Shown here piece after piece: positions 34,601 through 45,233 of a stretch of 51,152 bases of DNA. Origin of the DNA: Ophiocordyceps camponoti-saundersi (nom. inval.) (taxonomy: Eukaryota; Ascomycota; Sordariomycetes; Hypocreales; Ophiocordycipitaceae); contig PDHQ01000251.1 in NCBI GenBank assembly GCA_003339415.1, positions 1 to 51,152 on the forward strand. The letters run 5' to 3'. Position numbers and translations under genes: made by a program. Position 1 is the first letter of the stretch; every line of letters starts with the position of its first letter. The notes under the pieces are model-generated. The model was not told where the DNA came from, made no database searches, and saw nothing but the letters and a program-made list of their open reading frames with translations.

Positions 34601-34874
34601 TGTTTTAGGGAGGTTTTTGGCTGTTCGGGCTGAGGCTGAGGTTGAGCCTCGTTGGCTGGTAATGTGTGTATGACACTGTATGTACACACAGTGAGTGAGT
34701 GTGCGGATATGTCTGCTGCATGCACACACAGACACAGGCAGTATCGGAATACCAATTCCGCTGCCCAACATAGCTCCCTATCGATAGCAAAGACCACTTA
34801 CACCCTCTTGGGACGTCGGGAGTTTGAACACACATCTCCCCCAACCAAGCTCTCCTTGAGTCTCGTAACAAGCC
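34601..34874. promoter_or_regulatory. Shared divergent promoter PTH2 / NRK1
   Basis: There are 274 bp between the two start codons. It contains CA/TG-rich simple sequence (ACACAGACACAGG, GTGAGTGAGTGTGC) and no TATA box that I can place with confidence. Confidence 0.5.
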
Positions 34875-35800
34875 ATGTCCCCTCCCGAATCTGCCCTCAT
34901 CATCGCCCTATCAGGCTGCTCCTCCAGCGGCAAAACCACTCTCGCCCGCCTCCTACGCGACATCTTCCCCAACACCTTCATCCTCCATCAAGATGACTTC
35001 TACCGGCCGGAGACGGAGTGAGCTACTAAGATTCCGAGAGGGGAGAATATCGCGAGCTCACCCCTTCCTCCACTATTGCAACAGGCTGCCTTCGAAAAAT
35101 GGCTTCCTCGACTGGGACTGTGCTCAAGCCGTCGACGTGCCCGCCATGGCCGAAGCCTTGACTTACATCCGTCGCCACGCCGAGTTGCCGGTTCGTCGAA
35201 AGGCCCCTCCTACCCCCAAATATTATCGAGAGAGGCTTCAAAGTTGATGTGAATGAACCGCTTTTGGGAAAAAAAAAGCCCACGCTTGACACCAAAGAGG
35301 ACAAAAACGCCATCGGCCCTTGCCCCGTGCCAGACACCATCGTCACCGAGCTCAAGACCCGAGTCGCCTCGTCGATAAGCCCATCTCATCCTCTACGCCG
35401 CGGATCGCTTCGTCTGTGCCTTCTCGACGGCTTTCTGCTCTACGCGCCATCCATGGCATCACTTCAGCCGAGCCTAGACCTGAAGCTCTTCGTCCGCGCT
35501 TCCTATGCCAATGCGAAAGCCCGTCGCGAGGCTAGGTCGGGCTACGTTACCCTCGAGGGCTTCTGGGAGGATCCGCCTGGTTATGTCGACGCTATAGTCT
35601 GGCCCAATTACGTCGCCGACCACGGCTGGATGTTTGAGCGAGGCGACGTAGAAGGGACCTACTGCAAAGCTGCTCTGGACTCGGCTGGCATTCGAGTACT
35701 AGACGATGCGAAACCCGATGTCGACATGGTCAAGACCCTCAAGTGGATGGTCGATGCCATTCTGGGCAAGTTGTCACAGGAGCACTCGTCACAATACTGA
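34875..35800 (+). CDS. NRK1: Nicotinamide riboside kinase
   Basis: Exons 34875-35017, 35085-35190 and 35279-35800 give 256 aa. The enzyme phosphorylates nicotinamide riboside to NMN in NAD+ salvage. Residues about 10-22 hold the Walker A loop (ALSGCSSSGKTT), followed by the substrate-site LHQDDFYRP. Exon 2 gives NGFLDWDCAQAVDVPAMAEAL. Exon 3 gives LDTKEDKNAIGPCPV, LLDGFLLYAP, the lid segment RREARSGYVTLEGFWEDPPGYVDAIVWPNYVADH and the conserved GDVEG-type stretch. Intron 1 has a good actaag branch. Intron 2 (gttcgt..aaaaaaaaag, 88 nt) is chosen because it restores frame and keeps ELPPTLDTKEDKN; its signals are weak, so that join is the least sure part. The stop lies 35 bp from the DCL2 stop on the other strand. 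Confidence 0.9.
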
Positions 35801-35835
35801 ATGTCCTCGTCTAGTTATCAACTTGGACAGTTGGG

Positions 35836-38800
35836 TCATGAGATATCCAACTCATCCCGCTCTGTCAACACCCGCCTCATTACCTGGTCCGCCGCCCTGA
35901 CCTGCGCCTCCTCAGGGGTAAGACCGTCTTCTATCGAACCGACAATGGTGTCTCCCACGTGAACCCTACAGGTATACCGAGCCTTTCCGCCGTTACCCTC
36001 CCCTACGTCAACTTCGTACTTGACTTTCCGCGTGCCCGCCCACATGCCGAGTTCTTCTTTCGGGTGTCGCGCCTCGGTATGGTTTCGCAGCATGTGCTCT
36101 AGGTAGGCGAGGATGCCAAACCGTCCGATCATGGCTTTGCAGGCGTCTGTAGAGCCCGAATCGACCCAGATCGCGCCCAGCAGCGCTTCGAAAAGGTCTG
36201 ACACGAATTTCTTCGCCTGCAATCGAGCCAGTAATGCCCATGGATAGCGTCTCCCCGTCACCATAGCTTCTCGAATTTCGCCCCTCAGTGTCTCATGTCG
36301 TGTGACCATCGCCTTTTGCTCGGAACCGATCCTATAGTTCCCGTGGCGCATATACTTCCATACCGGTCCCAAACCGTCTATCCCTCCCCCTGGACTGTTT
36401 TCCATGACGACAAAGGCGAGAAAGTCCCCGTTGACCATTGCCGACTTGAGTGAGTGCATCCGCTGATGCGGCAGAGGGGGATCGAGGGAGTAGAGCGACG
36501 CAACAATTATCTTATCGAGAACTGCGTCACCGAGGAACTCAAGCCGTTCATATGACCTTCTCCCGGTGTCTAGAGCATATGATCCATGTGTCATGGCCTC
36601 GATGAGCAACGCCTTCTTTCGGAACGAGTACCCGATGAGTGTCTCGAGCGGTTCCATGACAGGCGGAAGCGCGTCTTGACTCCTGGCGAGCTCGTACAGC
36701 CGGGCTCGATTGTGATGGACTTGGTGCCATTCGCATTCGGACAAGAAGTTCGACAGGCACGCCGTAGCCCTGAAGAGTCCCCCGTCCACGTACGAGGCTC
36801 CGATCAAGGACTCGATCACATCTGCCAGCGTTTTTGTTGACACCATCCTGACCTTCTCTGTCCCGTCCTGGGTTTGATTTGCGTATCGGTTCAGGTACAG
36901 CGGTCGCCACTTCTTACCTTTGAAAGACTGAGTTAGGATGAACTTGGAAAGGCCGCTTTCGAGCGTCGCTCGGCAGAGTCTCGCGTTGGAAACCAAGCTG
37001 TCTCGATATGCCGCAAGGTAACCCTCTGGCCAGGCTGGTTCTGCGAGCCATGTTAGCCGGAGACGTCTTTGGGAAGAAGTCATGCCTCACTGTCGGCAGC
37101 AGCCTGCGCCGAAGTGCAGAACTTGAGTATTGAGTCGCCCAGGAACTCCAACCTTTCGTAGTTGACAGTCTCGCAGGCCGATCTCGCGCTTCGTGCTTCG
37201 CGGACGAGGCTGAGATCGGTGATACCGACGTTCCGCAGGTGCGTCGTTGCGAGCTGCTTCGTGGTGATTATTACCCCCAGCTCGTGTATGATGGACGGTA
37301 TCATCAAGCCAAAATGCACGTGCTTCAAGGGTATCTCGTCGATGAGGGCATCCGCCTCAGGGAGGACCCGGGCATATGGTTTGGATGCCCCAGTCTTGAC
37401 CCTACCATCTGTGTCAAGACATTTTAAGAGGTTGATCCTTTTAGTTAGTCTCTCCAAAATTAGATAAGGCACATTCGATGGTGCGAGATCGTAGTCTTTG
37501 AAAGGATGTCGGACCAGTTCAATATCAGGCTTCGCCGAGACCAAACCCAGATAGCGGAACGGAACGCCACTAGCATCTCGGACGAGATACAGCCCGCTCG
37601 TGTGCTTCTCGTTAAGGGCGTCGAACCTCGTGCAGCCAATCTGCGCTCTCGAGATCTGTTCGCCTGCCACCATGAATCGGGCAACTGAAGGCTGATCCTC
37701 GACCGGCCATCGGTGAGAAAAGGAAGCCGCGAGAAATGCAGACGTTTGGTCAGGTAATGCCGCGGCTTCATGCGCCGAGACTGGTCTCCCTGCGCCAAAT
37801 TGCAGCTGGCATCTTGCTCCGAAACTCATGAATAATTCCATGGGGCGGAAATGCTCGAGCCGAAGGGGAAGAAGAAGCTCGTACTCGGAGATTATATGGT
37901 TCTCGTCTTCGAAGACCAGGGGATAGAGCCATTTCTCATCACGGCTCTGCCAGGCCTCCGTTACCTGCTGCCAGGGGTCGAATGAAGCGTCAGTTTTTTC
38001 CTTGGATGCCCTGGTTTGCCCAGCAGAAATAACATTCAGCCTGAATGGCAGTAGGTGCTCGTCGAGAAGATCGGCTTTAAAAAGAGAGATACACGCCTCA
38101 AAGGCCACTTCCTTGGTGGCATTTTTCTGTGAAAGCCATGTAGACTTTCCGTCCACACGCCGCAGCCCCTCGGGAACGAGTGACGGGAGTAAGACCGTGG
38201 CGCTCCATTGTGGTGGACTTGTGTTCTCGTGACGATGAAGGATATAGTCGGGACGGCCGTCGATGAATTCACCTGGAGTTAAGGCATCGCAAAAGTGTTC
38301 AAGACGTTGCTTTGCGTTGTCGTAGTTGAGCACGGCACCCGTTTCTTTCACCTCAAAATAGCCCACGCCGCCGGGCTCCGAGTCCTCTAGCAACTGCAAT
38401 GGGCGGACTTCTCTTTCCTCCTCATCAAAAGCCTGGTCGACAACCTGCTGCAGTTCGTCCACTGTGCGGCTGACGCCGAGCGAATGCTCTATGAGCAAAA
38501 TAAGCTTGGACTCATGCATTCGGGCTCTCCCGCGACGTTGCAGATAAGCCTTGTGACTGGTAGGCATGTCAAAGCAAACGATGAGATTACAAGCTGGGAT
38601 GTCGATGCCCTCTTCGAGGACAGACGTTGCCACCAATAAGTTGACAGTTCCAGCTCGAAATGCCTCCAGTCCGTCTGAGTTTGTATCACTGGAAAATTCG
38701 AAAAGATTCCTACTCCCGGGAAGGCGTGCGGAGCCAACCATGCTGCCAATGCGATATTTCCTCATGATTGCCGGACATGACTCGAGAAGTTCGCACAGCA

Positions 38801-40350
38801 TCGTGACTGTTGAACGCTCTTTGACGAACACTATTCCCACAACTGGTCCTTCCACTGACATAAGTTCATTCAGGAGAACATGAGCTTTGTCGGATATGTC
38901 GCTGACGTTCTGTGGCCTCGGCGCCACTGTCTTCAAGGCGGTTTCCTCGAGTAACGCAACCACGTAGCGTCTTTCTCTAATGAGCAAATGATCGGAAGAG
39001 TCTTCCAGCTGATCTAAACGCTTCTGATACGACACCGAAGCCTTCCACAGATATGTATCGGCAGCCCAAGGCCCTAGCTGCTCGTAGATTCTCTCACAAC
39101 GGGTCCATAGACTGTTGATTTGAACCTGCGAGTAGGTGTCCTTCGACTCGATGGCTTTTTTCAGCTTTCGACGGTTCCTGTCATTTGGCTCGGCTTTTAG
39201 ATGAACAACATAAGGGTCTTGATGAATATCCATTCTAGAGCGGGTATTTCGTAGCGACCGCATGGAGCTTGTCAGCTGAAGAGGTGAAGCCGCGTAGGCG
39301 GCAGTGCAGATCGTCGGTTTCTTGACATGGTTGAGAAGTGCTTCCCGGTGAAGCGTCGGGCTGACACAAAGCGCATCCAAAGTCGTCTCAAGCGCCTCAC
39401 GACCCTGAATCGTAGAATTGAAGCTCGGAGTAGCTGTCAAGCCAAGAACCGACGGTAGAGTACCGCCACGGTCTCGACGACCATGGTAGAAGTCTCTCAT
39501 GAGCTTGCTCCCAGGGTGCTTCTCGACACAATTGTGGGCTGACGTTCATATATGGGTCAGGAACAAGAGCTGATAAAGCTGGGCCAGCGATCGCCATACC
39601 TTCGTCGAAGATAATGAGGGACAGCCATTCCATGCGGACGAAAGCATTGGCAAGGGCATCAAGCAGTACTTGATAGGTGGTGACAAGGATGCGAGTGCCA
39701 TCTAAGGCTGTTTTCCAGGTTTGGTCATTCCAGGTATCGACATTATCTTTACCGGTCAGTAGTTTCGTGTGTACGGTGGTTACCTGGAGCCTGATGACGT
39801 TAAACTGTTGTTCGCAGAGCGAAACCGTCGGGGCGAGAAACCAGATGATCTTGACCGAATTGTAAGCAACATCGACTCATGGCGGACTAGATCCAGGCAA
39901 GTTCTCCTTGCCTTGCTATGGCTAGTCTTCTCCAGCTCAGCCTTGATTCGCATCACGGCACTGATAGCAGAGTAAGCTTAGATGGAAAGATTGGCGCCAG
40001 AGGCCCATAAAGCAGCTTAGAAACTCACACTTGAGTCTTGCCACTGCCCGTATCCATCTGAAAGACGGTCAATTCGATATACAACCGGAGACGGATTTTT
40101 CCCAACTTACGACAACGATCACATTGCCCTCGAGACTCCGTTGGAGCATCTCCAACTGATATGCCCTAGGACTTATCGCTTGTGCCGTCTGAGCGGCCGA
40201 AGCCTGGGCGTCCGATGCTTCCTGGGCAGCCTCAGAGACGGTGACGACATCATCAGTGTCCGAATCCGCGGTAGTCACAGGCGAAAGACGCCCGTCGGAG
40301 AATTCGGACTCGTCATCGCTGGAGTCGACCGGAGACGTGTCGTGGGACAT
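35836..40350 (-). CDS. dcl2: Dicer-like RNase III, DCL2 type
   Basis: Exons (minus) 40350-40111, 40057-40029, 39960-39912, 39849-39600, 39538-37091 and 37040-35836 give 1406 aa. DCL2 cuts dsRNA into siRNAs in quelling and antiviral RNAi. A short acidic N-terminus is followed by helicase motif I MDTGSGKT (81-88), LAPTVSLCEQQ, DEAH (188-191), LGLTATP and the second RecA lobe (LLVATSVLEEGIDIPACNLIVCFD, QRRGRAR). The Dicer dimerisation domain comes next (about 640-720). RNase IIIa has ERLEFLGD (984-991) and ADVIESLIG (1078-1086), RNase IIIb has ERLEFLGD (1170-1177) and DLFEALLG (1287-1294), and the C-terminus is a dsRBD. The acidic catalytic residues of both RNase III domains are present; no recognisable PAZ. 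The third intron (39850-39911) uses a GC donor (AAG/gcaagg). All other introns are GT-AG, 50-68 nt. Confidence 0.94.
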
Positions 40351-40757
40351 GACACAACCAATCGGCGAGACAAAGCACCTGTGATGAAGGGAAAACTTGA
40401 CTCTCGATCCTAATAGTGAACGAAGGGCGACGAATTGCTCCTATAACTATAAGCGCCCTTTGTCGACGGATATGGGCATTCTATGAAGCGGGAGAGAGCA
40501 ATGAGCGCAGCTTGGCCCGCGATGCATAATGAGTGCTGTGAAGTGCTTGCGGGTGAATTGAATGGGTCTCGTTTGCGTGGCCGGCCGTGCGCGGTTATGT
40601 GCTTCGTCTCTGTCGTGAAGTGCAGTGATGTGCCGTGATGAATAATGGAGTTCATGGCCGTGTCATCTACAGTGTCAATACTACTGTGCAGCGACCTCGG
40701 AGCTTCGAACCTCGTCTCACGAAAGCTCTCCATGCCAATGGGATAACATGAAGTGCC
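40351..40757. promoter_or_regulatory. Divergent promoter DCL2 / ATS1-like
   Basis: This 407-bp gap lies between the DCL2 start and the first possible start of the RCC1-repeat gene. No further gene is seen. I find no motif I can assign with confidence. Confidence 0.45.
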
Positions 40758-40787
40758 ATGGAAAAACATATTGCTCAATGTGAAGGC

Positions 40788-41855
40788 ATGTCTCTCTTTT
40801 CGGCTGGCTTTAATGCCTGCGGCCAGCTTTCCCTCGATGCTGACGAGAGCCGGGCCGAGCCTGATGACCTATTCTCCTTTACTCAGGTTCTTCGAGGCGA
40901 AAGCATCGAGCGGCCGGTGGCTAGACTGTCGTACACGCTGGGTGGGTGCTCATTTCATTTCGGCGAAGCGGCAAGGCAAAAAAGACGACGCCTATGCTGA
41001 CCATGGTCATGCAGTGCGGGTTGATGGCCGTTTGCGCATGGCCGGCATCGGCCCGGAAGACGAGGACGTGCAAGAAGCTGCCTGCCTGTTTGCCGAGGCG
41101 GCCAACGGAGAGGTCCTGGTAGCTCAGCGCGAAAGTGCTCTCATAGCCAATGAGGAAGAATCAGAAAAGCCTCTTCTCAAGTATGCCTCCTTCGCTGCGT
41201 GGAGGGCCGGTGAGGTGCAGCAGTCGTGGACACCGTCAAGCCCTGTACGGACGATAGCGGCCTATTATACTGGTTTCGTGGTCCTATATCAAGACGGAAC
41301 CGTAGCTACCTTGGGCGATGCGCGGTTCGAGGACTGCCTGGGACGCAACGTCACTGAACATTCGTATGTTGACTCCATGGCAGCACTACAGAACGTGTCC
41401 ACTGACTGCAAGCCAGACCTGCCACTGAACCTGCTATCGTCACCGATCTCTCTGACCTTGGAGAGCCCTTGAAGCACGTGTCGGCTTCGGGCTATACCTT
41501 GGCTGCGTTGACGGAGAGCGGCGCCATGTATGTCTGGGGACTGCCGCCGAGGGGGTTAAAGGGTCGATCAGGGACCTTTTCGAGTCTTGACCGAGTCCCC
41601 AACTACGTAGAAATAGGCCATGACAAGGATGTGCAGGATATGGCTGTCGGCGACTCACATGCACTGGCCTTGACAACCGACGGGTCCATCTACGTCACAG
41701 GCGGCAATGGAAACGGACAGCTCGGACTGGGCAAGCCAGCTCAGGATGAACTTGAGTCGTGGATTGACATCGCCTTTCAGCCGCCGAGCGGACACAGGGC
41801 CATCGCCGTGGCCGCAGGACCTCGGTCATCCTTTATCCTTACGGCCGCCGTTTAG
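40788..41855 (+). CDS. RCC1-repeat protein, Ats1-like
   Basis: Exons 40788-40941, 41015-41363 and 41417-41855 give 313 aa (an in-frame ATG at 40758 would give 323). RCC1-type propeller repeats are visible: MSLFSAGFNACGQLSLD at the start, YYTGFVVLYQDGTVATLGD, KHVSASGYTLAALTESGAMYVWG, and GDSHALALTTDGSIYVTGGNGNGQLGLG near the end. Size and layout resemble yeast Ats1, a small RCC1 protein linked to the Kti11/diphthamide and wobble-uridine pathway, though the assignment rests on general similarity. Intron 1 gives YTL / VRVDGRLRMAG. Intron 2 (53 nt, gtatgt..cactgac..ccag) restores frame to give HSPATEPAIVTDLSDLGEP. The ATG at 40788 is favoured because the repeat starts there. The gene is convergent with the proteasome gene (86 bp between stops). 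Confidence 0.82.
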
Positions 41856-41941
41856 GAGGATCTCATTAGGGAAACATGAAACAGTAGATGAGAAGATTTG
41901 TTGCTCGCGGGCATCTATGATGCATTCTCAAAATGCTACAT

Positions 41942-42990
41942 CTACAGACTCGTCAGGTAGTCTTCAATTTCCTGCGGCGTCAGCTTCCTGAACCTTGGTC
42001 CTGTCGCTCCCTCAACCCCCTCGATCCCAAGCAGGTGGTCAGCAGGGGGGCCGACGATGCCTGTCAAGTTAGCATCAGCTTCACTGCCATATACAACGGG
42101 ATACACACCAATCTCGATGGAGTCTCCATTCATCTCGCCCTCGATGTTGTCCTTGAGGGTCAGGAGAGCAATATGTATGGCATCTTCGAGCTCCAGCTCT
42201 TCCGAGTATCTCTTCTCCAAGAATGTCTTCGCCTTGGTAGCGCTCTTTCCGATGGCCGTGGCCTTCCAGGGGAAAAAGCTGCCAGTGGGATCGACCTGGT
42301 ACAGCATCGGGCCACCCTTAAGAATGCCGCCTGTCTTCTTGCTGGAAGTCTTCTCGCCCTCGGTGGGCCTTTCTTCCTTGCCCTCGGGCTCGATGCCTTC
42401 ATCCCAACCAGCGATAAGCATGCTGACGCCGTAAGGCCGCACACCGGCGGATTGAGTCGCCTCTTGCATGACGCGCGCCACGTCCTGAACCAATATCCGT
42501 GTGGGAGGGTATTCGTTGTAAATCCTCTTGTATCCTGTGTGGGAGACTTTGCGTGCGCGGTCGACCAAAACTCTGTAGTCGGGCCCCATGCCGGAGTAGA
42601 CAGCACCGATGTTGGGGTTGATGATGCTTATCTTGTCGACTGAGCTCTGATCGGCGAGAGGCGACGATGACTTCTTTTCCGTGGCGAGGACGATTCCATT
42701 GGTAGCTGCGGCATGTCAGGGACGGTCAAAGTGACTGGCCATGGCTACATACCTTTGATGCCTAGGGCGGTGATTCCTTGATTAACCGCATTAAGAGCAT
42801 ATTCTGCACAAATTCAAGTCAGTCTAACGTCGGCGAGTTACAGAGGCAACAGTCGGCATACCGATTTGCACCAGCTTTCCGCTGCGAGATTGAGGTTCGG
42901 GTTAGTGACTGAACGTGCTTTCTGGAGGAGAGTCATGGACGCATACCTAGGCGAGAAAGTAGTGAGGGAGAAGGAGTACCGATCGGCCAT
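41942..42990 (-). CDS. PRE8: 20S proteasome subunit alpha type 2
   Basis: Exons (minus) 42990-42947, 42881-42862, 42803-42753 and 42705-41942 give 292 aa. This is a structural alpha-ring subunit of the 20S core. The N-terminus is the alpha-subunit signature [28 protein letters not shown], assembled over three introns of 65, 58 and 47 nt. It continues with [87 protein letters not shown] and [12 protein letters not shown]. Compared with the ~250-residue animal and yeast alpha2, there is a charged insertion ([19 protein letters not shown]) before [12 protein letters not shown] and a longer C-terminus. The 20-nt second exon is notable. The gene is divergent from the RINGv gene. Confidence 0.95.
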
Positions 42991-43464
42991 GATTGGAGTT
43001 GTTTAGACGCCGGCGGACTAGATCGAGACTCTGAGCCGTGATAGTTGCCAGCAATAGGCACGGCGAAGCTGCGCGTTCAAGCTCGCCTATCCCTACCAAG
43101 GTACAGGTCATAGCTGGATTAGTCCGGAGATATAGTTTTGCCGCGTTCCGAACCGACGCCACAACAGCTGGGTGAGGAACAACAGAGAAACTGGTGAAAC
43201 GACGGAATCCGTCAGTCATCATCATCTTTCACACATGTACCTTCTCTTCCCCCTTTCCCCCTTTCATATCACGCTCTCGCGCACAGCATAATGCGCCGTA
43301 CTCGTCGCTTCGTCTGCGACTGATCACAGTGCGAGGCCACCCTGACTAGACCGTCGACAGCCAGAGGGACTGTCCGCTTTCGGCCGTACCGACTCTCGTC
43401 TTGACTGATGGTTTGGTAGCTCGATTTACCTGGCAACTTCATTCGCTTATCTTCTCCCCTCGTC
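42991..43464. promoter_or_regulatory. Divergent promoter proteasome alpha2 / RINGv gene
   Basis: There are 474 bp between start codons, with no gene. It contains a pyrimidine tract at about 43240-43260, probably in the leader of the RINGv gene. I searched for a GGTGGCAAA-type proteasome element and found none. Confidence 0.4.
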
Positions 43465-44424
43465 ATGAACGCCCAACCTACGTGGGACTGGGACTCTCTA
43501 GGTGGGAGTGCGACTGATGGACCCGTCGACCAAGATGCGACCCAGCAGCCGCAGGCAGACGGGGACTCGACCCGACGGGCTCGGTACGGTCCTAGAACCT
43601 GCCGCATCTGCCTGGACTCAGAGCAGCCGACATTCCCTACAGACACGACGTCGACCCTAGGCATCTCATCCACGTCTTCACGTCCCACTTACGTCTCGGA
43701 TGACCCTGAGCTGGGCAGACTACTGTCGCCATGCAAATGCAAGGGTTCACAGAAATATGTGCACGAAGGATGCCTCAACTCGTGGCGACTGGCGAACCCC
43801 ATGGCCGACAGAAACTACTGGCAGTGCCCGACATGCAAGTTCAACTACAGACTGGCACGACTGCACTGGGCTTCAATGTTGAGCAGCAAATGGGCTCAGG
43901 TGGCGCTGACCCTCGTCGTCGTTGTCGTGGGGCTCTTCATTCTGGGCTTCATCGCAGATCCCATCTTGGATCTGTGGTTTGATCCGGTGGGCACCATCAG
44001 TGACACGGTTACAAGCGTCGTTTCCGACATTGAAGCTATGAAGCCCCGACTTCGGGAGCCATCCGAGTCGTGGACGGAGCATTTCCTCAAAGGTTTCTTT
44101 TCTCTTGGCTTCGTCGGTTTCCTCAAATCCCTCGTTGCCATGGGCCCCTGGCAGTGGATGAACCTCAGAACTAGCGGCTTGCTGGGTTCGGGCCGTCGTC
44201 GTGGAACCGGGAGAGCAAGGATGGATAACTTTAATCTCGTCTTTGTTCTCATTGGTGCCTTTACCTTTCTGATGACGGTTTGGAGAGGAGTTCGCACAGT
44301 CAGTGCGCGGGTGCTCAACAAAGTAAGCGACAAGGTTCTCGACGTCGGCGGAGACGACGGAGACGACGCCGACGGCGAGACCGACGGCGGAGTTGATGAC
44401 GGGGACAATAAGAAGGATCAATAG
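43465..44424 (+). CDS. RINGv (RING-CH) membrane E3 ubiquitin ligase, MARCH-like
   Basis: Single exon, 319 aa. Residues about 46-125 form a C4HC3 RING-CH finger: CRIC, then CKCKG after a ~35-residue spacer rich in Thr/Ser, HEGC, and CPTC. The finger would recruit an E2 and ubiquitinate membrane proteins. It is followed by a long hydrophobic segment (VALTLVVVVVGLFILGFIADPI), a short amphipathic loop, a weaker hydrophobic stretch (FLKGFFSLGFVGFLKSLVAM) and a second clear membrane helix (FNLVFVLIGAFTFLMTVW). The C-terminus is very acidic (GGDDGDDADGETDGGVDDGD). The layout fits an ER or endosomal MARCH-like ligase. The ATG at 43465 is the first in frame, just after a pyrimidine-rich leader. Confidence 0.9.
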   Translation: MNAQPTWDWDSLGGSATDGPVDQDATQQPQADGDSTRRARYGPRTCRICLDSEQPTFPTDTTSTLGISSTSSRPTYVSDDPELGRLLSPCKCKGSQKYVHEGCLNSWRLANPMADRNYWQCPTCKFNYRLARLHWASMLSSKWAQVALTLVVVVVGLFILGFIADPILDLWFDPVGTISDTVTSVVSDIEAMKPRLREPSESWTEHFLKGFFSLGFVGFLKSLVAMGPWQWMNLRTSGLLGSGRRRGTGRARMDNFNLVFVLIGAFTFLMTVWRGVRTVSARVLNKVSDKVLDVGGDDGDDADGETDGGVDDGDNKKDQ

Positions 44425-45233
44425 TATGCATTGGCCCGGTCTCCTCCAATCTCGTAGCCCACTCTGCACACTCTTGAGTTGTCTCGATCAGCTTCACCTT
44501 GGCGAGCCGACTAGTCTGTGTGCAAAAAGGAAACCTCTGTCTACTGCGCCTCGGGCTCGACCGTTTTGGTTGCTGCTCGCGGGTTAAGAAGGCTGAAGAG
44601 ATGGTCAGCGAGAATGACCTGAGAGTGTCGTTGACGACACTTGATGGAAACTGCGAACTGCTCGGTGCGCGTAGCTGCACATGGCCCACGAGCTCCTGTT
44701 CGCTTGATGATGGCTGACACATTGCGTTGGCAAGTGATGGCTTTGGGACGGATGAGTTACGGAGATGCATGTGTTGAGTAACAGTAGCCAGCGAAGTGGT
44801 AGACGTTGAGAATAGATACTCTGCATCCCAAGAGGCTCTGGCTGTGCAAGGACATTAGGCTATGTCTGCATCTTGTGTGTTCTACTTGTTGCCTGAGATA
44901 TGTGACGTGATGCTTGCTCGCACGAAGCTCTTCACCTTTTAGGCCATCGGCCTCATCTGAAGACGATTTGGCTAATCTACACTTACTTCATACTATGTAT
45001 GCCTTGACACACAAATATACCTATGTACCGTCATTTCCTCTTGAAAAGGACCAGCAGCAGCATGACCTTTGTTTTACGAAAAACCTACTCCCGTAAGGGA
45101 GACCATTCATCGAGCGGTAAAGCCGCCTTTAATGATGTTCAAAGCTGGACATCTCTCACGGCTATCTATCTTAACTTCGACATCTGGCTCGTCAGGCTCA
45201 AGAGCCAACACTTGACCTTTTCTCAACAAAGAT
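44425..45233. other. Intergenic between converging genes
   Basis: These 809 bp contain the 3' UTRs of the RINGv gene and of the acidic secreted protein. Small chance frames exist on both strands, none with a domain or normal codon pattern. I see no RNA gene. Confidence 0.5.

Noticed and set aside
40753..41472. 239-codon frame starting before the RCC1-repeat gene
   Set aside because: Its first 80 codons are in a different frame from the RCC1 start MSLFSAGFNACGQL. The second part is real exon 2, reached by splicing from exon 1.
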